Positions 60,259 through 64,000 of a stretch of 64,000 nucleotides of DNA are shown piece after piece. How positions within the stretch are numbered: the first letter of the stretch is position 1; each line of letters opens with the position of its first letter. The stretch is from contig CM106586.1 in assembly GCA_048013815.1 (NCBI GenBank), forward strand, positions 4,898,001 to 4,962,000, in the 5' to 3' direction. The notes under the pieces were generated by a model, which was not told the DNA's origin, made no database searches, and saw nothing but the letters and a program-made list of their open reading frames with translations. The stretch comes from Setoptus koraiensis. Lineage: Eukaryota > Arthropoda. The position numbers were made by a program, and so were the translations under genes.

Positions 60259-62617
60259 CGAAGTATTCATGAGAACTGTATTGACTGGCGCGGCGAGAAC
60301 AGCCAATAGATGGCTGTTTACAGTTGAACGAACTGACAAATCCGGTGATAGTGAATGAGGCCACACGAACGGGCTAGACGAGACGCTGCACGAGCAGTGC
60401 CGCGTAACGGACTAGACAACAGCGACAGAAACAACCACTGCAACTATATTTGGATGGCTTATTGTCGTGAGTTTGAGATTTCGCAGCTATGTTAGAAAGA
60501 AAACTGCGCGAACACGATGCGTGTCCCGATTCATCTGGCCCTGTCTCTATAAATGGTAACATGTTCGACACGCTCTCTCGTCGACTTCTTATCGACTTCT
60601 TAACATCTTATTGGACAACAAGTTGAACCAATATGTTAAAAGCTTATCCAACAAAATCAGCCATGTTTCGGGTCCAATGGAGAGCCACAGTGCGCCAGTA
60701 TTAGGCGAGCTGTAGGTCTTGGCGAATTGGACAAGCGCAGCGTTTTGTCGATGCGTGAACGGAATGGCCCAAGGGGCCCTCTATCGTGGCATACGGTGGT
60801 TGTTGCATAATATAGTTAGGCAAGGGGGCCAGTTTGCGCAGATGGGGCCGAATAAAATGCTGCACAACATTCGCGCACACGCGGTGGCAGCGAGAGATTT
60901 CTCAAAAACCGAGCCCAACGTCTGAGCTGTCAGTTGCTCGGTCCGAACTCAGATGCACTCAGTACCGTTAAAAGTCCGACTGGGCAGACAGAGATAAAAT
61001 CAATCGATGCGCTATTGATTTGGCCCGAATTAAGGCGAATTGTCATTTGATGTTTTCAGGGCAGCTCGCCCGTCAGTTGGACCCCAGCATCTGCCCGGCA
61101 CACTTCGGCTGGCTGGCTGGCTGGCCGGGCAAAAAAGAAAATCCCTCCATTGTAAGTCGTCCAGATTAACGGGACACACGCACAAGCTATTTTTAAGTAG
61201 ATTAATTCTCTCTTTCTGCCCGCTATTCTCGGGCGTTCGCTCCGAGACGCTGTCCTCGCTGTTGTTGTTGGCGCTGTTTTCGCGTTGTTGTTTTTTGTAA
61301 GACAACGCCGAACAAGTCCGGCTGTTTGTACAACAAACTTTGTAGGCTTTGGTTGCCATTGTTGTTGCATCATGTCGGCGAAAGAAAAAATTTTTTTCAG
61401 ATGCGACGGGCGCATAATGGATTTAAACACGAGCCGAATCACAGAGGCGCGCCGGCGACCTGGCGCCCGCTCCCCCGACTCGTGCGTTAACTGTGCGATT
61501 ATCGCCCCTTTGTGAGGCTCGTCGAGGCCGACTTGCTGGCGGTGCGACCTAACGAAGGCTAGTCGCTGACTATTAGTCAGTGCCAGCAACGATAGCTGTT
61601 CGGATGGGGCCCCATTTTTATCAACTGCGAATGAATCTTACCTAGCGCGCGGCGCGCATTATCTCTCGATTCGCTATACGACTAAGTTAGTCGGACTGAC
61701 ACTGTGAGTTGGCGAGCCAGCACGCGAGACAGCGCCGACACCATTCTGATAGACAGACGCATCTAATTCAATTGCGATCACGTCGATGCCGCGCCAGCTG
61801 CCTCATTATTGGGCCTCACAATGGTATGAGCAGCTTATCCGTCGACACACGCGCGGCCTTTTAGCACGAGCCTCAACGTGGGTCTTGCCAGCCACAGCGC
61901 TTTGCAAGCTTGAATAATGTGCGTGCAACGCGAATATTCCGAGCGATCAGATATTTCTGCTTTTGTTTCAACCAAGAAACAATTCGCAGCCAATATCACG
62001 ATAATATACGACTGCAATTCTCGCTTCGAAAATTCTCATGCTCCGTTGTGCCGAGACGAGCAAGTCGATCGGAATTCGGGAAGGCGCGATTTTATTCGTG
62101 TCTTTTCCTTGTTGCTTGTTCTATTTTGTTTGCAAAAATCATCGCGCACTCTGACGAGGCTGACTCGCGATGATGGGCACACCGACTAGTGACTCAATGG
62201 CAAGCTCAGGGCGATTTTCGCGTCTGGCTCGCCGTGCGCAGTCTGTCGTGTTCGGGCGATACCGTGCCTCTGTTGGGCACCTTTGTGAACCCTCGCAGAG
62301 GCGCTCGCCGATGCGCCAACACCGCTGACCGGCCGGCCGGCCGGCTGGTGTGACCTTCAATTTCGAGTGCGCCATAATAATCGCCACACTAATGTCCACA
62401 ACGGACGATATCCCGTTATACTGTTTAGTGGGCCCATTTGGGCCCACGAAATATCCGCGCCTCAGGCCGCCGGCTAAGCTGGACTTTGTGGAGCGGTTGG
62501 CGGTGCTAGCTTGGCGGTGGAGCGCGCCCACAATACAGAGTGGCTCATAGTTGGTGCGCCGGCATCGCGGACAACGGCGCCAACGATAACGCCACCAGCA
62601 CCAGCAACAACAGCACC

Positions 62618-62682
<65 letters not shown>

Positions 62683-62683
62683 C
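62618..62683. repeat. (AAC)n microsatellite, about 66 bases
   Basis: An uninterrupted AAC run; the second such array in the window. Confidence 0.96.
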
Positions 62684-63548
62684 TCTGTATCAAGTGCGCG
62701 CGCCAGCGAGAACGGGCCGGGCCCCCGTTTCAATGGCCCCGAAAGGACGCAGTAAATGGAGTGGCGGGCCCACATCGGCGCTGCGCTCGCTTCATGGAGC
62801 GTGAGCTCGCCGGAGCCCATCGGAATTAATCTTGTCGCCGTTATTGGCCACCGCACAATGGTGGCCGGGCCGGCGGTCCATTGATTGTGGCCAGCACCAT
62901 TTATAATCGCATGTGTGTGTGCGAGCTGTTACGTCGTAATATAATCTCTATGCCACAGAGTCTGTCTGGCGGTCGCTTGTGGGCAGCGGCAACGGCAAAA
63001 CTGCTGAGGCCCCAACCGACTATTTTTGGTGAGTTGGCAACATCAAGTGTTGCCGTTTATAAACGCGCAGTCTCTTTGTGAGGGCAAGATTAAAATTCGA
63101 ATGGTCGGCTGGCTGGCCGGCGGCCGGCGGCTGGCGGCTGGAAAATAATAATCTCGAGGCATGGAGGCACAGAGAGAGCGAGATAATCATCAGCACAACA
63201 AATGCAAATTTGTCGGCTGCCGCCAGCGGCGGCCAGTGGCGGACAGCGGCCGAAAGCGGGCCCCATTTGTCGGCCGCTCAAGTAGCAGCTCAAGCAATCG
63301 CCGACGGTCAGTCGCTTAATTCTGGTCACTTCTGGTGGCGCGGCGGAATTGAGCCAGGCTCAAAACTGACCACTTAAGCCGGTGCCAGGAACAATTAGCT
63401 CGCGTGCCGGCGTGACAATTGGGTGGCGCGCCAATTTGGAGCGGCGACTCGACTCACCGCGAATTGTTAGAGCATTCGTCGGGCAGAGGAGCGAAAAAAG
63501 AATGGCAAAGAAGGGGCCAAAGAAAAAGAAATAATGTGTCTGTTTATA

Positions 63549-63587
63549 ACAGTTATAACAGCGGCAACTGCCGCCTGTTATAACTGT
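63549..63587. repeat. Inverted repeat with one-base bulge
   Basis: ACAGTTATAACAG (63549-63561) pairs exactly with CTGTTATAACTGT (63575-63587). The stem continues with CGGCA/TGCCG after a single bulged base, leaving a tiny loop. Confidence 0.88.
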
Positions 63588-64000
63588 GTTACCGTCGTGT
63601 GTCAGTCAGTTAATTGCACTTGTGCGCGAGCCACACGCTTGCACCGGGGCCCCCAAGCTCGCCAATGAGCATCATTACGACGTGCCCAGTTGGGGCCAGC
63701 TGCATATGAGCGGCTTTTGTCATTTGGCAGCTGCCAAACGATTGTTTGTTGTTGGCGCTTAATCGACTCGACCGATTGCGCAATAATGCGCGGGGCCTCA
63801 CTGTCCGCTGTTGCGCTGTCGAACTCGTTTGCAACTAGCACCACACCGGCCAAGCCAGCAGCATCAGCGCCAGCAGCAGCCCACTGACTAAAAACTATTG
63901 AAATTTGTTGTGCCGTCGGAATCTCCGGCTTGCAGTATGACCGTTATATCAAGGTATGTTGCACAACACGATGTTGCCTTACGTTACGCCAAGTTACGTA

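Larger units (their letters stand above)
57647..64000. other. Gene-poor right end of the window
   Basis: No convincing coding exon on either strand. Composition turns GC-rich from about 58.5 kb, as in the 25-36 kb block. It holds a GT run, an AAC run and a bulged inverted repeat near 63.57 kb. It may be upstream or intronic sequence of alpha-catulin (minus strand), or unrelated intergenic DNA. Confidence 0.45.

Noticed and set aside
62511-62856. Poly-Thr/poly-Asn/poly-Leu frames at 62.6 kb
   Set aside because: Created by the second (AAC)n array.

Overview
This is a nuclear window from an invertebrate animal, most likely an arthropod. Genes are split by GT-AG introns, many of them about 100-180 bases long, with GTAAGT/GTGAGT donors. 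There is a nuclear-type tRNA-His, a 500-N assembly gap, and proteins loaded with Gln, Asn, Asp and His runs. Several products match animal families with arthropod counterparts (alpha-catulin, a CD36 relative, essential myosin light chain, NUBP1, DNAJB11, a class C GPCR). An acariform mite would fit the compact genes and repeat style, but the sequence alone does not settle the lineage.

Layout. 0.2-2.3 kb (+): secreted lipase with a C-terminal PLAT-like part. 2.7-9.8 kb (-): a class C, metabotropic-glutamate-receptor-like GPCR in six coding exons, tail-to-tail with the lipase. 9.8-18.1 kb: no gene found; it holds the 500-N gap and a 12-bp tandem repeat. 18.1-18.9 kb (+): a small secreted protein made almost only of a ZP-N domain, tail-to-tail with 19.4-20.3 kb (-): essential (alkali) myosin light chain. 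21.9-22.9 kb (-): intronless NUBP1. 23.06-23.13 kb (-): tRNA-His(GTG). 23.6-24.8 kb (+): intronless DNAJB11/ERdj3. 24.8-39.1 kb: 14 kb without a recognisable gene, mostly GC-rich, with degenerate tandem repeats and perfect hairpins. 39.1-44.1 kb (+): CD36/SCARB-family receptor with an exceptionally long cytoplasmic tail. 44.8-49.8 kb (-): alpha-catulin, tail-to-tail with the CD36 gene; its N-terminal half was not found. 49.8-57.2 kb: no gene found; it holds an AAC array and a striking palindrome cluster. 57.2-57.6 kb (+): a small secreted precursor with a Cys-rich C-terminal peptide behind a furin-like site. 57.6-64 kb: no gene found, GC-rich, possibly 5' or intronic sequence of alpha-catulin.

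The genes do not form an operon or pathway. The repeated theme is a conserved core carrying long low-complexity additions: the GPCR has about 430 residues between ligand domain and membrane domain, the CD36 protein about 810 residues of tail, and alpha-catulin a Gln/His-rich insert of nearly 500 residues. The best leads are the CD36 giant tail, the ZP-N-only protein, the Cys-rich precursor, the GPCR without a visible cysteine-rich domain, and the palindromes near 31.2, 32.5 and 51.1 kb. Exon junctions were read by eye from reading frame, splice consensus and family resemblance, and have not been checked against transcripts.
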